A DNA stretch of 64,000 bases from Dyadobacter sp. 3J3 (GTDB lineage Bacteria > Bacteroidota > Bacteroidia > Cytophagales > Spirosomataceae). Numbering within the stretch: the stretch's first letter is position 1; every line of letters starts with the position of its first letter. A program made the position numbers and the translations under genes. Shown here piece after piece: positions 51,154 to 60,282 of this stretch. Under the pieces are notes generated by a model, which was given only the letters and a program-made list of their open reading frames with translations, was not told the origin of the DNA and did no database searches. Location: NCBI RefSeq assembly GCF_009801115.1, contig NZ_VTOL01000012.1:62001-126000 (forward strand). Reading direction: 5' to 3'.

Positions 51154-52992
51154 CTATTCCACCGTCACTGATTTGGCGAGATTTCTTGGCTGATCAACAT
51201 TTCTTCCACGCATCACCGCAATGTAATAAGAAAGTAATTGTAAAGGAATGACCGAAACCAGAGGAGTCAGTATTTCATGAACTTCCGGCACTTCAATCAC
51301 AAAATCCACCATACCCGGAATCAACGTATCGCCTTCTGTGACAATTGCTATGACACGACCTTTACGCGCTTTTACTTCCTGAATATTGGATACGATTTTT
51401 TCATAAGATCCATCTTTGGTTGCCAGAAAAACAACTGGCATATCTTCATCAATTAAAGCGATCGGGCCATGTTTCATTTCCGCAGCCGGATATCCTTCTG
51501 CGTGGATATAGGAGATTTCCTTTAATTTAAGTGCCCCTTCCAAAGCGACCGGAAAGTTCAATCCACGTCCCAGATAAATAAAATTCCTGACATAGGTAAA
51601 AATGAAAGCGATCTCCTTGATTTTGGCAGCATTTTCGAACACTTTTTCAACCTTGGCTGGAATTCCTTCAAGCTCCGTTAAAAGCTGCTGATATGTTTCT
51701 TCCGAAATAGTACCTTTCCGTTTTGCAACCGCGATGGCGATTAATGTCAAAACGGTTACCTGGGCCGTAAATGCTTTTGTACTCGCTACTCCGATTTCCG
51801 GTCCGGCGTGTGTATAAGCTCCTGCATGTGTTGCGCGTGCAATGGATGATCCAACGACATTACAAACGCCAAAAATTGTGGCACCTTTTGATTTCGCCAA
51901 TTCAATGGCAGCCAGTGTATCCGCCGTTTCGCCGGATTGAGAAATGGCAATTACAATATCGTTTTTCTTGATAACCGGATTTCTATAACGGAATTCAGAA
52001 GCATATTCGACTTCCACATTAATCCTGGCCAGCTCTTCAAAAAGATATTCTGCAACTAATCCAGCATGCCAGGAAGTTCCACAGCCTACAATCACAATTC
52101 TGTCAGCAGCTGCTAATTCATCAATATAATCTCCCAGTCCGCCTAGTTGTAAATGTGCATCGGAAGCTCTCAGTCTTCCGCGCATACTATCTGCAATGGA
52201 GCGTGGCTGTTCAAAAATTTCCTTGATCATGAAATGGTCGTAACCACCTTTTTCAATCGTTTCCAGTTCCATTTCCAGCTTCTGGATGTACGGAACTTTC
52301 TGGGTATTATCAAGATTCTGGATGCTCAGCTTGCCATCACGAATGATCGCAACTTCATAATCGTCCAGATAAACTACATTTTTTGTGTATTCAATAATCG
52401 GTGTAGCATCCGAGGCAAAGAAAAATTCATCTTCTCCAATGCCAATAACCAAAGGACTTCCTTTTCTGGCAGCGATCAGCTGATCCGGAAAATCCACTGA
52501 CATGATAACAATGGCATAAGCGCCTACGACTTCTAAAAGCGCAAGCCTGACAGCCTCCTCCAGTGAAGTACCCGTTTCCTTCTGGACATCTTCAATAAAA
52601 TGAATCAGTACTTCTGTGTCGGTTGCACTATGAAAAACGTGTCCTTTTGCCACAAGATTTTGCTTGATCGAAGCGTAGTTTTCAATAATACCATTGTGAA
52701 TAATGGCAAGTTTGTGATCATTAGAAAAGTGAGGATGTGCATTGACATCATTAGGCTCACCATGCGTGGCCCAGCGTGTGTGCCCGATGCCTATTGTTGA
52801 ATTTGACTGTTTACCGTTAAGCTGACTTTCGAGATCAGAAACCTTACCCTTTTTCTTATAAATATTCAATTCAGCATCTTCCATTAACGCAACTCCCGAA
52901 CTATCATAACCTCGATATTCCAGACGTTTCAGGCCTTTGATAATTAATGGATAGGCTTCTCTGCTTCCTACATAAGCAACAATTCCGCACAT
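51154..52992 (-). CDS. glmS: glutamine-fructose-6-phosphate transaminase (isomerising)
   Basis: This 612-residue protein makes glucosamine 6-phosphate for cell-wall and surface polymers. Cys2 after the initiator Met (MCGIVAYVGSREAYPL) is the glutaminase nucleophile, with GHTRWATHG and HNGIIENY downstream. The C-terminal half has the two SIS domains with CGTSWHAGLVAEYLFE near residue 305, SQSGETADTLAAIELA, and the closing DQPRNLAKSVTVE. Length and order are those of GlmS. No ribozyme-type glmS leader was recognised in the 300 bases upstream. Confidence 0.97.
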   Translation of the reverse strand: MCGIVAYVGSREAYPLIIKGLKRLEYRGYDSSGVALMEDAELNIYKKKGKVSDLESQLNGKQSNSTIGIGHTRWATHGEPNDVNAHPHFSNDHKLAIIHNGIIENYASIKQNLVAKGHVFHSATDTEVLIHFIEDVQKETGTSLEEAVRLALLEVVGAYAIVIMSVDFPDQLIAARKGSPLVIGIGEDEFFFASDATPIIEYTKNVVYLDDYEVAIIRDGKLSIQNLDNTQKVPYIQKLEMELETIEKGGYDHFMIKEIFEQPRSIADSMRGRLRASDAHLQLGGLGDYIDELAAADRIVIVGCGTSWHAGLVAEYLFEELARINVEVEYASEFRYRNPVIKKNDIVIAISQSGETADTLAAIELAKSKGATIFGVCNVVGSSIARATHAGAYTHAGPEIGVASTKAFTAQVTVLTLIAIAVAKRKGTISEETYQQLLTELEGIPAKVEKVFENAAKIKEIAFIFTYVRNFIYLGRGLNFPVALEGALKLKEISYIHAEGYPAAEMKHGPIALIDEDMPVVFLATKDGSYEKIVSNIQEVKARKGRVIAIVTEGDTLIPGMVDFVIEVPEVHEILTPLVSVIPLQLLSYYIAVMRGRNVDQPRNLAKSVTVE

Positions 52993-53242
52993 ATTTTCTT
53001 AAAATTTATTTGGGATGTATGTATAGTATTGAGTGCAAATAAAGAATAAGCAGAATTAGATAACAAACTAAATCCTAAAAATTATCCAATTTTGGTGGAG
53101 TGCTCGAACACACACTATACTATTCACAATGAAGGATTTATATCTTAAAAAATATTAAAAATTCCTTATATAAACATTCCATGACGATCTGGAAATTTCC
53201 CTGTATGTTATAATTTTTAAATCACACTTAAAAAAGAAGAAC
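52993..53242. other. leader region of glmS
   Basis: About 250 A/T-rich bases with no gene. No strong -33/-7 pair and no glmS ribozyme pattern were recognised on the minus strand. Confidence 0.4.
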
Positions 53243-53274
53243 AAAAAAAATGGCGGCCAGAATCTGGTCGCCAT
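53243..53274 (-). terminator. terminator after the glycogen-synthase-like gene
   Basis: On the minus strand ATGGCG(A)CCAG pairs with CTGG(C)CGCCAT around ATT and is followed by eight T bases. Confidence 0.82.
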
Positions 53275-53296
53275 CTATCAATTCGTTTTTCTATTT

Positions 53297-54103
53297 CTAG
53301 CTCATCAAATCTGTGTACAGATTGTAGTAAGATTCAGAGAATTTTTCGTCTTCCTCGTCCAGTTCAACACGTTTCGGTGCGTCATTGAAGATCTGGTTAA
53401 GGCTGTCGCTGCAATGTTCTTCTGCTTTTACAACGGCATCAGCATACGCACATCCAATTTTTACAAAGCCTTCAAAATCCGCTGAATGAAGATGCGAAAG
53501 CGCCTCGTCACTAACATCAATTGCCTTTGCTTTGCTCATCAGATCAGCATCAAATTTATAGTCAAAAGCGTTGTTGTGTACTGTAAATACACTTTTTGTA
53601 TCTTTAAACATTGGATCATTACGATACGTTGTTTTAAGGTACATTGGAATAAGAGCAGTCATCCAGTCGTTGCAATGTACAACATCCGGTGCCCATCCAA
53701 GTTTTTTTACCGTTTCAAGAACACCTTTGCAAAAGAAAATGGCACGCTCATCATTATCATCGTAAAAGTTATTTTCTTTATCAAAGAAAACAGATTTACG
53801 GTGAAAATAGTCATCGTTATCTATAAAATAAACTTGTAATTTGGCGTTTGGAATGGAAGCTACCTTGATAATAAGCGGTTTTTCTTCATCGCCAACCGTA
53901 ATATTAATTCCTGACAATCGAACTACTTCGTGAAGCCTGTTTTTACGCTCATTGATTAGACCAAATCGAGGTACCAAAATCCTGATTTCTGCGCCACGTT
54001 CCTGCATTGCTTGCGGTAATCTTCTTACATAATCCGCAACATCTGTGGTTTGGAGAAAAGGATTGATTTCACTGGCTACATACAAAATTCGTAGTTTGTC
54101 CAT
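53297..54103 (-). CDS. glycogen/starch synthase catalytic domain-like protein (single GT-B domain)
   Basis: The protein has 268 residues from the Met of MDKLRILYVASEINPF; a frame 12 residues longer has no signal peptide or leader. It matches the N-terminal GT5 domain, with MQERGAEIRILVPRFG, YFIDNDDYFHRKSVF and APDVVHCNDWMTALIPMYLK. The C-terminal donor-binding domain of glycogen synthase is missing. A C-terminal acidic tail (VELDEEDEKFSESYY) ends the protein. Similar single-domain forms beside panC are known to me in other Bacteroidota, so this is probably not a truncation. Without the donor domain it is unlikely to elongate glycogen alone. It is divergent from panC. Confidence 0.75.
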   Translation of the reverse strand: MDKLRILYVASEINPFLQTTDVADYVRRLPQAMQERGAEIRILVPRFGLINERKNRLHEVVRLSGINITVGDEEKPLIIKVASIPNAKLQVYFIDNDDYFHRKSVFFDKENNFYDDNDERAIFFCKGVLETVKKLGWAPDVVHCNDWMTALIPMYLKTTYRNDPMFKDTKSVFTVHNNAFDYKFDADLMSKAKAIDVSDEALSHLHSADFEGFVKIGCAYADAVVKAEEHCSDSLNQIFNDAPKRVELDEEDEKFSESYYNLYTDLMS

Positions 54104-54328
54104 TAGATATTTAGCAGTTTGTGAAAAAAAGTTTTGCAAAATTACATAAAAAAAACGGGGATTTCAATAGAAATTAAAAACTAATTGTAATATTGCGCAG
54201 AGTTTGGCCGTATTAGTGCCAAATATTTTAGAAACCCCCACGAAAAAGCCGGAATTTATCTTTTCACCAACTGACATGTAATCCCGTTTGTAACGGATCC
54301 GGCGTCTTCTAATCTATTAAATACCTTC

Positions 54329-55171
54329 ATGGAAGTTTTTACTTCAATACATAGCCTTAAAAATTTCCTTTCCGTTCAACGTCTCCAAAATAAAAGTATT
54401 GGACTCATCCCAACAATGGGCGCGCTGCACGAAGGACATATCTCATTAATTGAAACTGCGGGCACAGAGAATGACATTACGGTCTGCAGCATTTTTGTAA
54501 ATCCAACGCAGTTTAACAACCCGGAAGATCTGGCAAAATATCCAAGGACACTGGAAGAAGATTGTAAAATGCTGGAAGAGGCAGGTTGCTCTGCGGTTTT
54601 CGCGCCTACTGTAAACGAAATGTATCCGGAACCGACAATGATAACGATGAATTTCGGATTGCTTGAAACGGTCATGGAGGGCGCTTCACGGCCTGGTCAT
54701 TTTAATGGTGTGGGAATTGTAGTTTCCAAACTGTTCAATATTGTTCAGCCGCAGAGAGCTTATTTTGGTCAAAAAGATTTACAGCAGGTTACCGTTGTTA
54801 AACGACTGGTGGAAGACCTTTCTTTCAATCTTGAATTAATTGTTTGTCCGACGGTAAGAGAAAATGACGGCCTGGCCATGTCATCACGAAACAGAAGACT
54901 GAATGAGACAGAGCGGGCACATGCACCGATCATCTATAAAATACTGCTGGATGCTCAAGAAAAGCTTTTGTCAGGAAATGACATAGAAGAAACAAAAGAA
55001 GCCGTTCAACGTGAATTTTTGGTACTTGCCGGCTTCGAGCTTGATTATTTTGAAGTTGTCAATATTAAAACTTTACAACCAATTCATACCATTGGTGCTG
55101 CCGGAACAACGGCACTTTGCATCGCTACTTTTTTAGGCCCGGTCCGGCTGATTGATAATATAGTTTTCTAA
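54329..55171 (+). CDS. panC: pantothenate synthetase
   Basis: This 280-residue enzyme joins pantoate and beta-alanine, using ATP, to make pantothenate for coenzyme A. It shows IGLIPTMGALHEGHISLIE near residue 24 with the HIGH-like motif, SIFVNPTQFNNPEDLAKYP, GASRPGHFNGVGIVVSKLFN, AYFGQKDLQQ and NDGLAMSSRNRRL. All are canonical. The beta-alanine supplier panD is at 57037 with one gene between. A 24-bp perfect hairpin follows the stop. Confidence 0.96.
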   Translation: MEVFTSIHSLKNFLSVQRLQNKSIGLIPTMGALHEGHISLIETAGTENDITVCSIFVNPTQFNNPEDLAKYPRTLEEDCKMLEEAGCSAVFAPTVNEMYPEPTMITMNFGLLETVMEGASRPGHFNGVGIVVSKLFNIVQPQRAYFGQKDLQQVTVVKRLVEDLSFNLELIVCPTVRENDGLAMSSRNRRLNETERAHAPIIYKILLDAQEKLLSGNDIEETKEAVQREFLVLAGFELDYFEVVNIKTLQPIHTIGAAGTTALCIATFLGPVRLIDNIVF

Positions 55172-55177
55172 TTCCGG

Positions 55178-55229
55178 TTTGATATAAACAGAAAAAGCCT
55201 CTTTCGAGGCTTTTTCTGTTTATATCAAA
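55178..55229. terminator. bidirectional terminator after panC, 24-bp perfect stem
   Basis: The arms 55178-55201 and 55206-55229 are perfect reverse complements with a TTTC loop. The core is AAAAAGCCTC/GAGGCTTTTT. It ends panC and the convergent oxidoreductase gene. Confidence 0.93.
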
Positions 55230-55236
55230 ATTTATC

Positions 55237-56709
55237 TTATTCCAATTTCCAGTCTCCGCGGTATGTGCGTTTCACAAACTGATTCGCTTCGTCAAAGTTG
55301 GTAATTTTCATATTCGTCCCATCCCACAACAATTTCTTACGTCCCGGGAAATCGAAACCTTTTCCATCAGCTTTCGCCTGGCGAAGTGTATAACTACGAA
55401 TACCCAGATTACCCATAATTACCGTTTCAGTAAGTGGTCCGGCGTAGTCAAAAGATGAAGTCAACGCTTTATGCTCTTTACTCTGATAACCCGCTTTACA
55501 AGCATCAGACCAGGAAACATGGTGACCAAATTCTGGCATTGGCGTGTATTTGTTGCCAAAATCACCTTCTTTGTATTCCAGTTTGGTGCCGTTTTTCAAA
55601 TAAACTTTCGGCGCTTTTCCGTACGTTCCGCAAGTCATCACACCTTTTTCACCGATAAGCAAAACACCATTGCTGCTGTCCGGCTCTCCTAGTGGATCGT
55701 TTGCAGGAATCAAATCCGGATGGAAAGGACGCAAACCGCCGTCGTGCCATGTCAGTGTAACTTCTGACTTATTCACTTTATTGGCTGGGAATTTCAACTG
55801 AACTCTTGCCGATGGCGGACAGCCCTCAGGAATATATTCAGCATCCCAATCCTTGATAAATACTTGTCCAACACTACATTCAAGCTCCGTTGGGTAACCA
55901 AGTCCTAATGTTCTGAAAGCGGGGTCAATTAGGTGACATCCCATATCTCCCAAAGCACCTGTTCCGAAGTTCCACCATCCACGCCATTTGAATGGATGCC
56001 ATGCCGGGTTATAGTCAACCCATGGTGCAGAACCAACCCAAAGATCCCAATCCAGCCCTTCCGGAGTTGGCATTTTTGCAGTCGGAACAGGAATTCCCTG
56101 TGGCCATACCGGACGGTTTGTCCAAACGTGCGCTTCATGCACATTACCAATCAAACCTTTATTGAACCACTCCTTCATCTGGGTTTGAGCCGGATTGGAA
56201 GCACCCTGGTTTCCCATTTGGGTCACCACTTTATATTTTCTCGCAGCTTCTGTAAGCATACGCGCTTCATAAATATCATGCGTCAAAGGCTTTTGCACAT
56301 ACACATGTTTCCCTCTTTGCATGGCCGCCATCGCGATGATCGCGTGCATATGATCGGTAGTCGAAACGGTTACTGCGTCTATATCCTTACCCATTTCATC
56401 GAACATGCGTCTGAAATCCTTATATTTCTTGGCATCCGGATGAAGTTCAAAATTCTTTTTTGCCTGGTTCCAGTCAACATCACAAAGTGCTACCAGATTT
56501 TCCGCACCTTTATTCCATGCATTGTTGGTATCCGAAAATCCTTTACCGCCAACACCAATACCGGCAATATTCAATTTATCACTCGGAGCGATAAATCCTT
56601 TGCCCAGCACGTTCCTTGGAACGATAAAAAAACTTCCCACTGCCGCCGCGGTAGTTTTCTGAAGAAAGTCACGACGTGTCACGCCGCTTGGTTTATTCTC
56701 TGTACTCAT
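55237..56709 (-). CDS. Tat-exported Gfo/Idh/MocA family oxidoreductase
   Basis: This 490-residue protein has a twin-arginine signal (VTRRDFLQKTTAAAVGSFFI). A Rossmann domain follows (LNIAGIGVGGKGFSDTNNAW, ALCDVDWNQAKK, TVSTTDHMHAIIAMAAMQRG, HVYVQKPLTHDIYEARML), where K of the EKP-like motif (QKP) is retained. The second domain has GTGALGDMGCHLIDPAFRTL. Such exported NAD(P)-dependent enzymes act on sugars or glycosides and are common with 3-keto-sugar pathways in Bacteroidota. The DUF1080 protein at 15.9 kb is a possible functional partner, but it is far away. It ends against the panC terminator. Confidence 0.87.
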   Translation of the reverse strand: MSTENKPSGVTRRDFLQKTTAAAVGSFFIVPRNVLGKGFIAPSDKLNIAGIGVGGKGFSDTNNAWNKGAENLVALCDVDWNQAKKNFELHPDAKKYKDFRRMFDEMGKDIDAVTVSTTDHMHAIIAMAAMQRGKHVYVQKPLTHDIYEARMLTEAARKYKVVTQMGNQGASNPAQTQMKEWFNKGLIGNVHEAHVWTNRPVWPQGIPVPTAKMPTPEGLDWDLWVGSAPWVDYNPAWHPFKWRGWWNFGTGALGDMGCHLIDPAFRTLGLGYPTELECSVGQVFIKDWDAEYIPEGCPPSARVQLKFPANKVNKSEVTLTWHDGGLRPFHPDLIPANDPLGEPDSSNGVLLIGEKGVMTCGTYGKAPKVYLKNGTKLEYKEGDFGNKYTPMPEFGHHVSWSDACKAGYQSKEHKALTSSFDYAGPLTETVIMGNLGIRSYTLRQAKADGKGFDFPGRKKLLWDGTNMKITNFDEANQFVKRTYRGDWKLE

Positions 56710-57036
56710 CGGGTTTTGGTCTTAAATAAGATTAATAATAGTCAAAAGCGTAGTTAAACTAATTCTTACTGAATGAAAATTATCAGCGCTTAAATATAGC
56801 AACGTTCGGTTATATAGTACCATTTTTTCCTATTATTTCAACATTACTATTTCTTAAGACCTTAGGATACCATAAATATTCCGGTTGTAAAATGTCCGGT
56901 GGTATGCTGTATTTGAATACTATTCAAAATTGGAACTACCCACAAAACGGTTATGTTTTGAAGGCTGTGTATAATTCCTTTAACTTTGCGGAATTTCAAC
57001 GCATTCATAATAAAAATTCACTCATCTAGCTGAGTA
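56710..57036. other. intergenic region between the oxidoreductase and panD
   Basis: About 327 bases between divergent genes. It holds the panD promoter at 56957-56988; nothing else stands out. Confidence 0.5.
56957..56988 (+). promoter_or_regulatory. promoter of panD
   Basis: TTTG (56957-56960), a 20-base spacer and TAACTTTG (56981-56988) fit the consensus well. The leader to the panD start is about 40 bases. Confidence 0.78.
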
Positions 57037-57387
57037 ATGCAACTAACCATCATGAAGTCCAAGATTCACCGTGTCAAGGTGACTCAGGCAGAATTAAATT
57101 ACGTAGGAAGTATCACCATTGATGAAGATCTGATGGATGCTGCCGGATTACTTGAAAATGAACAGGTTCACATTGTTAACAATAATAATGGAGAACGTTT
57201 TGTAACGTATGTTATTAAGGGAGAACGCAATTCCGGTATGATCTGCCTCAACGGCGCAGCAGCCAGGAGGGTTCAGATTGGTGATATCATCATCATTATA
57301 TCCTATGCAAGCATGACGCCGGAAGAAGCAAAATCTTTCAAACCTATGGTTGTTTTTCCTGACCATAACAATCAGCTTGTTGCCTAG
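57037..57387 (+). CDS. panD: aspartate 1-decarboxylase
   Basis: This 116-residue pyruvoyl enzyme makes beta-alanine for pantothenate. The self-cleavage site Gly24-Ser25 is visible in NYVGSITIDE, with KSKIHRVKVTQAEL before it and NGAAARRVQIGDIIIIISYA after it. The start MQLTIMKSKIH matches family starts; ATG at 57052 is the alternative. Two downstream genes follow within 50 and 35 bases, so it probably heads an operon with a flippase-like protein and an adenylyltransferase-like gene. Confidence 0.96.
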   Translation: MQLTIMKSKIHRVKVTQAELNYVGSITIDEDLMDAAGLLENEQVHIVNNNNGERFVTYVIKGERNSGMICLNGAAARRVQIGDIIIIISYASMTPEEAKSFKPMVVFPDHNNQLVA

Positions 57388-57436
57388 GCGTTTCCGCTGA
57401 CGACTGTCTTATTACTCACAATCGAAATTTCTTAAA

Positions 57437-58471
57437 ATGAAAAGCGCACTTCGCTATATTATCTCGCTGGGACTGGCGGGTGGTTTGATCTGGTTTGTTT
57501 TTAAGGATATCGACCTTGACGATATGCTTAAAAGATTCGCTCAGGCCGATTGGCGTTGGATCGCGCTTTCCTGCATACTCCTGATCTTCGCACACATTAC
57601 CCGTGCCTGGCGTTGGGGAATGCTGATGGAACCTTTGGGTTATAAACCGAAACTTTTGAACAGTACGGTTTCTGTATTAACTGGCTATTTTGCCAATTAT
57701 ATTGTTCCAAGGATGGGAGAAGTAACCCGTTGTGGAACACTTTACAGACTTGAAAAAATTCCTGTTAACCTCAGTTTTGGAACGGTGGTAGCGGAGAGGA
57801 TTTTTGATGTTATAATCCTATTAGGACTTATCGGATTAAATTTCATTCTGGAATTTGATCGTCTGAGCAGCTTTTTTACTGATATATTTCAAAGTAAAAT
57901 TCAAGGCAGCGGACAACCTGCGGCTGGTCCAAATCTTTTTCTGATCATTGGCGGTCTTATTTTCTTAGCGGGAATTATTGCAGTAATCGTTATTCTTCGC
58001 AGCAGTTCTCTTCGTGAAAAGTTAATGCAGAATACCATTATTCAAAAAGTTGTCGCATTCCTTCAAGGTATGCTAGAAGGTTTGTTAAGTGTTAGAAAAT
58101 TAAAAAATCCTGGTTTGTTTTTCCTGAGTACCGCCATGATCTGGGTTTTTTATTATCTGGTTTCCTATGTTCTTTTCTTTTGTATTCCTGAAACTTCGAA
58201 CCTTGGTATGCTGGCAGGATTAACCTTGCTTGTCGTTGGCGCCATTGGTATGACAGCACCCACGCAGGGAGGAATCGGAGCTTATCATTTATTGGTAGGA
58301 AGTGTAATGGTTTTGTACGGTTTGACACAAAAAGATGGTATCACTTTGGCAACTTTTATTCATGGTACGCAAATGTTATTTATGCTGGTAGTAGGCGCTT
58401 TTGCATTTTTGTTCGTACTCATTCAGAATAAAACAACCGAAGAGCCGGTTGCAGCAGTTACAAATAGTTAA
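57437..58471 (+). CDS. LPG-synthase TM-like (UPF0104) membrane protein
   Basis: This 344-residue protein has about eight membrane helices. It has the family arginine-rich start (ITRAWRWGMLMEPLGYKP), YFANYIVPRMGEVTRCGTLY near residue 88 and GAIGMTAPTQGGIGAYHLLV near residue 268, as in lysylphosphatidylglycerol synthase membrane domains and related UPF0104 proteins. The cytosolic aminoacyl-transfer domain of MprF is absent, so it is the membrane part only, a lipid flippase-like function being the usual guess. It starts 49 bases after panD. Confidence 0.82.
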   Translation: MKSALRYIISLGLAGGLIWFVFKDIDLDDMLKRFAQADWRWIALSCILLIFAHITRAWRWGMLMEPLGYKPKLLNSTVSVLTGYFANYIVPRMGEVTRCGTLYRLEKIPVNLSFGTVVAERIFDVIILLGLIGLNFILEFDRLSSFFTDIFQSKIQGSGQPAAGPNLFLIIGGLIFLAGIIAVIVILRSSSLREKLMQNTIIQKVVAFLQGMLEGLLSVRKLKNPGLFFLSTAMIWVFYYLVSYVLFFCIPETSNLGMLAGLTLLVVGAIGMTAPTQGGIGAYHLLVGSVMVLYGLTQKDGITLATFIHGTQMLFMLVVGAFAFLFVLIQNKTTEEPVAAVTNS

Positions 58472-58505
58472 ACATCTTTTCCTACAACCAAAATATTAGT
58501 TGAGA

Positions 58506-58991
58506 ATGAATCCGACAGAAAGTAAAATCGTACGCATCGATGAAGCAAAAACGCTGATTGAAGATTGGCAAAGAGCTGGACAAAAAGTGGTTTTCACCAA
58601 TGGCTGTTTTGATATAGTACATTTAGGACATATTGATTACCTGGAAAAAGCACATGCCTTGGGAGGAAGACTTGTACTTGGACTTAACACAGACGCATCG
58701 GTAAGCCGCTTAAAAGGCCCACTTCGCCCCGTTGTAAATGAGTACGCCCGCGCCCGTTTGATGTCAGCCCTGTCATTCGTTGATGCTGTCATTTTGTTCG
58801 ACGAACCTACCCCAAGTGAGCTGATTGAGGCCCTAAAACCTGACATTTTGGTAAAAGGTGACGATTATACAGTTGAAAATATCGCTGGCGCAGATTTTGT
58901 TCTTGGTAATGGAGGAGAGGTAAAGACGATAGCACTTGTTAAAGGATATTCGACTTCCGCAGTGATCGAGAAGATTAAACAAGGATATTGA
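58506..58991 (+). CDS. RfaE2-like adenylyltransferase (glycero-manno-heptose 1-phosphate type)
   Basis: The protein has 161 residues from the ATG at 58506; an in-frame TTG six bases earlier is less likely. The nucleotidyltransferase fold shows KVVFTNGCFDIVHLGHIDYL with the HxGH motif, LVLGLNTDASVSRLKGPLRP and ILVKGDDYTVENIAG, the signature set of RfaE2/HldE C-terminal domains, and it ends VKGYSTSAVIEKIK. It would add AMP to heptose 1-phosphate for LPS core, or to a related sugar phosphate. The kinase half (RfaE1) is absent here. It follows the UPF0104 gene by 35 bases. Confidence 0.9.
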   Translation: MNPTESKIVRIDEAKTLIEDWQRAGQKVVFTNGCFDIVHLGHIDYLEKAHALGGRLVLGLNTDASVSRLKGPLRPVVNEYARARLMSALSFVDAVILFDEPTPSELIEALKPDILVKGDDYTVENIAGADFVLGNGGEVKTIALVKGYSTSAVIEKIKQGY

Positions 58992-59087
58992 AATTCAGAT
59001 ATTTTTTACATAAGTGACTAATATCGAAAGCTCCGTTTAAGTATTGAAATTTTAATTTTTTCATAACAATATAAAAGAGAAAAAGAT

Positions 59088-59768
59088 ATGATGGGTGCAT
59101 ATGTAATTGGTATACTTGTCATGCTCATTAGCGTTTACGTGCAATGGCGTTTGAAAAGTAAATTTGAAGAATATTCTCAAGTTGGACTAAGTAATGGTAT
59201 GAGCGGCCGTGAGATCGCTGAGAAAATGCTTAGAGATAGCGGAATTTATGACGTTCGGGTTGTGTCTGTTGAAGGACAATTGACCGATCATTATAATCCG
59301 GAAGATAAAACAGTGAACCTGAGTCCTGATGTATTTCATGGACGAAGTGTATCTGCGGCGGCAGTTGCATCGCACGAATGCGGTCACGCTGTGCAACATG
59401 CTACGGCTTATAAATGGCTGCAATTCCGCTCGAAGATGGTTCCGTTTTTAAGCATATCATCCCGTTATATGCAGTGGGTGATTTTGGGAGGAATTTTATT
59501 GTTAAATACTACTCCGCTTCCATTAACAATTGGTGTGGCACTTTTTGCGATAACCACACTTTTCACCTTCATAACCCTTCCTGTTGAATACGATGCAAGT
59601 AACATAGCTCTGGCCTGGATACAGCAAAACAGAGTTGTAAATGAGAGAGAGTACGTGATGGCTGCCGATGCCTTGAAATGGGCAGCAAGAACATACCTTG
59701 TTGCAGCAATAGGTTCACTGGCAACTTTGCTTTATTACGTAAGCATTTTGATGGGCAGAAGAGATTAA
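59088..59768 (+). CDS. zinc metallopeptidase, YugP-like
   Basis: This 226-residue membrane protein has an N-terminal helix (AYVIGILVMLISVYVQW). A zinc site His96-Glu-Cys-Gly-His100 lies in AVASHECGHAVQHA, and PVEYDASNIALAWIQQNR near residue 165 provides the third-ligand region. At least three more membrane helices surround the site. The family (neutral zinc metallopeptidase 2) is widespread but its substrate is unknown. It stands alone, with a terminator following. Confidence 0.9.
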   Translation: MMGAYVIGILVMLISVYVQWRLKSKFEEYSQVGLSNGMSGREIAEKMLRDSGIYDVRVVSVEGQLTDHYNPEDKTVNLSPDVFHGRSVSAAAVASHECGHAVQHATAYKWLQFRSKMVPFLSISSRYMQWVILGGILLLNTTPLPLTIGVALFAITTLFTFITLPVEYDASNIALAWIQQNRVVNEREYVMAADALKWAARTYLVAAIGSLATLLYYVSILMGRRD

Positions 59769-59798
59769 TTTGATTTTTTAATCAAAGTTTGAATATAG

Positions 59799-59834
59799 AG
59801 AGAAGCCAGCTTTTGAAAGTTGGCTTCTCTTTTT
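59799..59834 (+). terminator. terminator after the YugP-like gene
   Basis: AGAGAAGCCA (59799-59808) pairs with TGGCTTCTCT (59821-59830), followed by a T-run. Confidence 0.88.
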
Positions 59835-59897
59835 GTTTTGGTATATTGTCAACTAACCAATTGAATAAGTTGAACATATACAAAGCTGAAAAACAAT

Positions 59898-60281
59898 ATG
59901 AAATCTATTATTGAGGCACGACGTCAATTAGCAACTGCGAAGGAAATATTAAAAGAGAAGGCCGGAAAAGAAGATGGTTATTATCTTAATAAAAAATATG
60001 TAAAAATGGCCGGATTAGCAGCCTACAAAAGTGTTCTTTTTTCTTTGGACGATGTGTTAGGTAATAAGAAAAGATCTCCTAGAAAAAGTGCCGAATGGTA
60101 TCAAAACCAATTATCAAATATAGACCGAAAAATCACAAGGTCATTTGACGATGTTCATCAGATTCTTTATATAGCGCTGGGGTATGACGGTGCCGGGAAT
60201 AGCAAAATTGCTGCCATCGGTTTAAAAGAAGCTGAGAAAATTATTAACTGGGTAGAAAAGCATAATCAGATTTCGAAATGA
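59898..60281 (+). CDS. DUF5618-like small helical protein
   Basis: This 127-residue protein is predicted to be all helix and rich in Lys. The segments EARRQLATAKEILKEKAGKE, YVKMAGLAAYKSVLFSLDDV and DDVHQILYIALGYDGAGN are like DUF5618 proteins of Bacteroidota, which resemble HEPN-type bundles. No HEPN RxxxxH motif is evident, so RNase activity should not be assumed. Its stop lies one base from the end of the opposite-strand FG-GAP gene. Function unknown. Confidence 0.6.
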   Translation: MKSIIEARRQLATAKEILKEKAGKEDGYYLNKKYVKMAGLAAYKSVLFSLDDVLGNKKRSPRKSAEWYQNQLSNIDRKITRSFDDVHQILYIALGYDGAGNSKIAAIGLKEAEKIINWVEKHNQISK

Positions 60282-60282
60282 C

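Noticed and set aside
52993..53296. glmS ribozyme in the glmS leader
   Set aside because: No matching core sequence or long paired elements were recognised, and the ribozyme is mainly known from Gram-positive bacteria.
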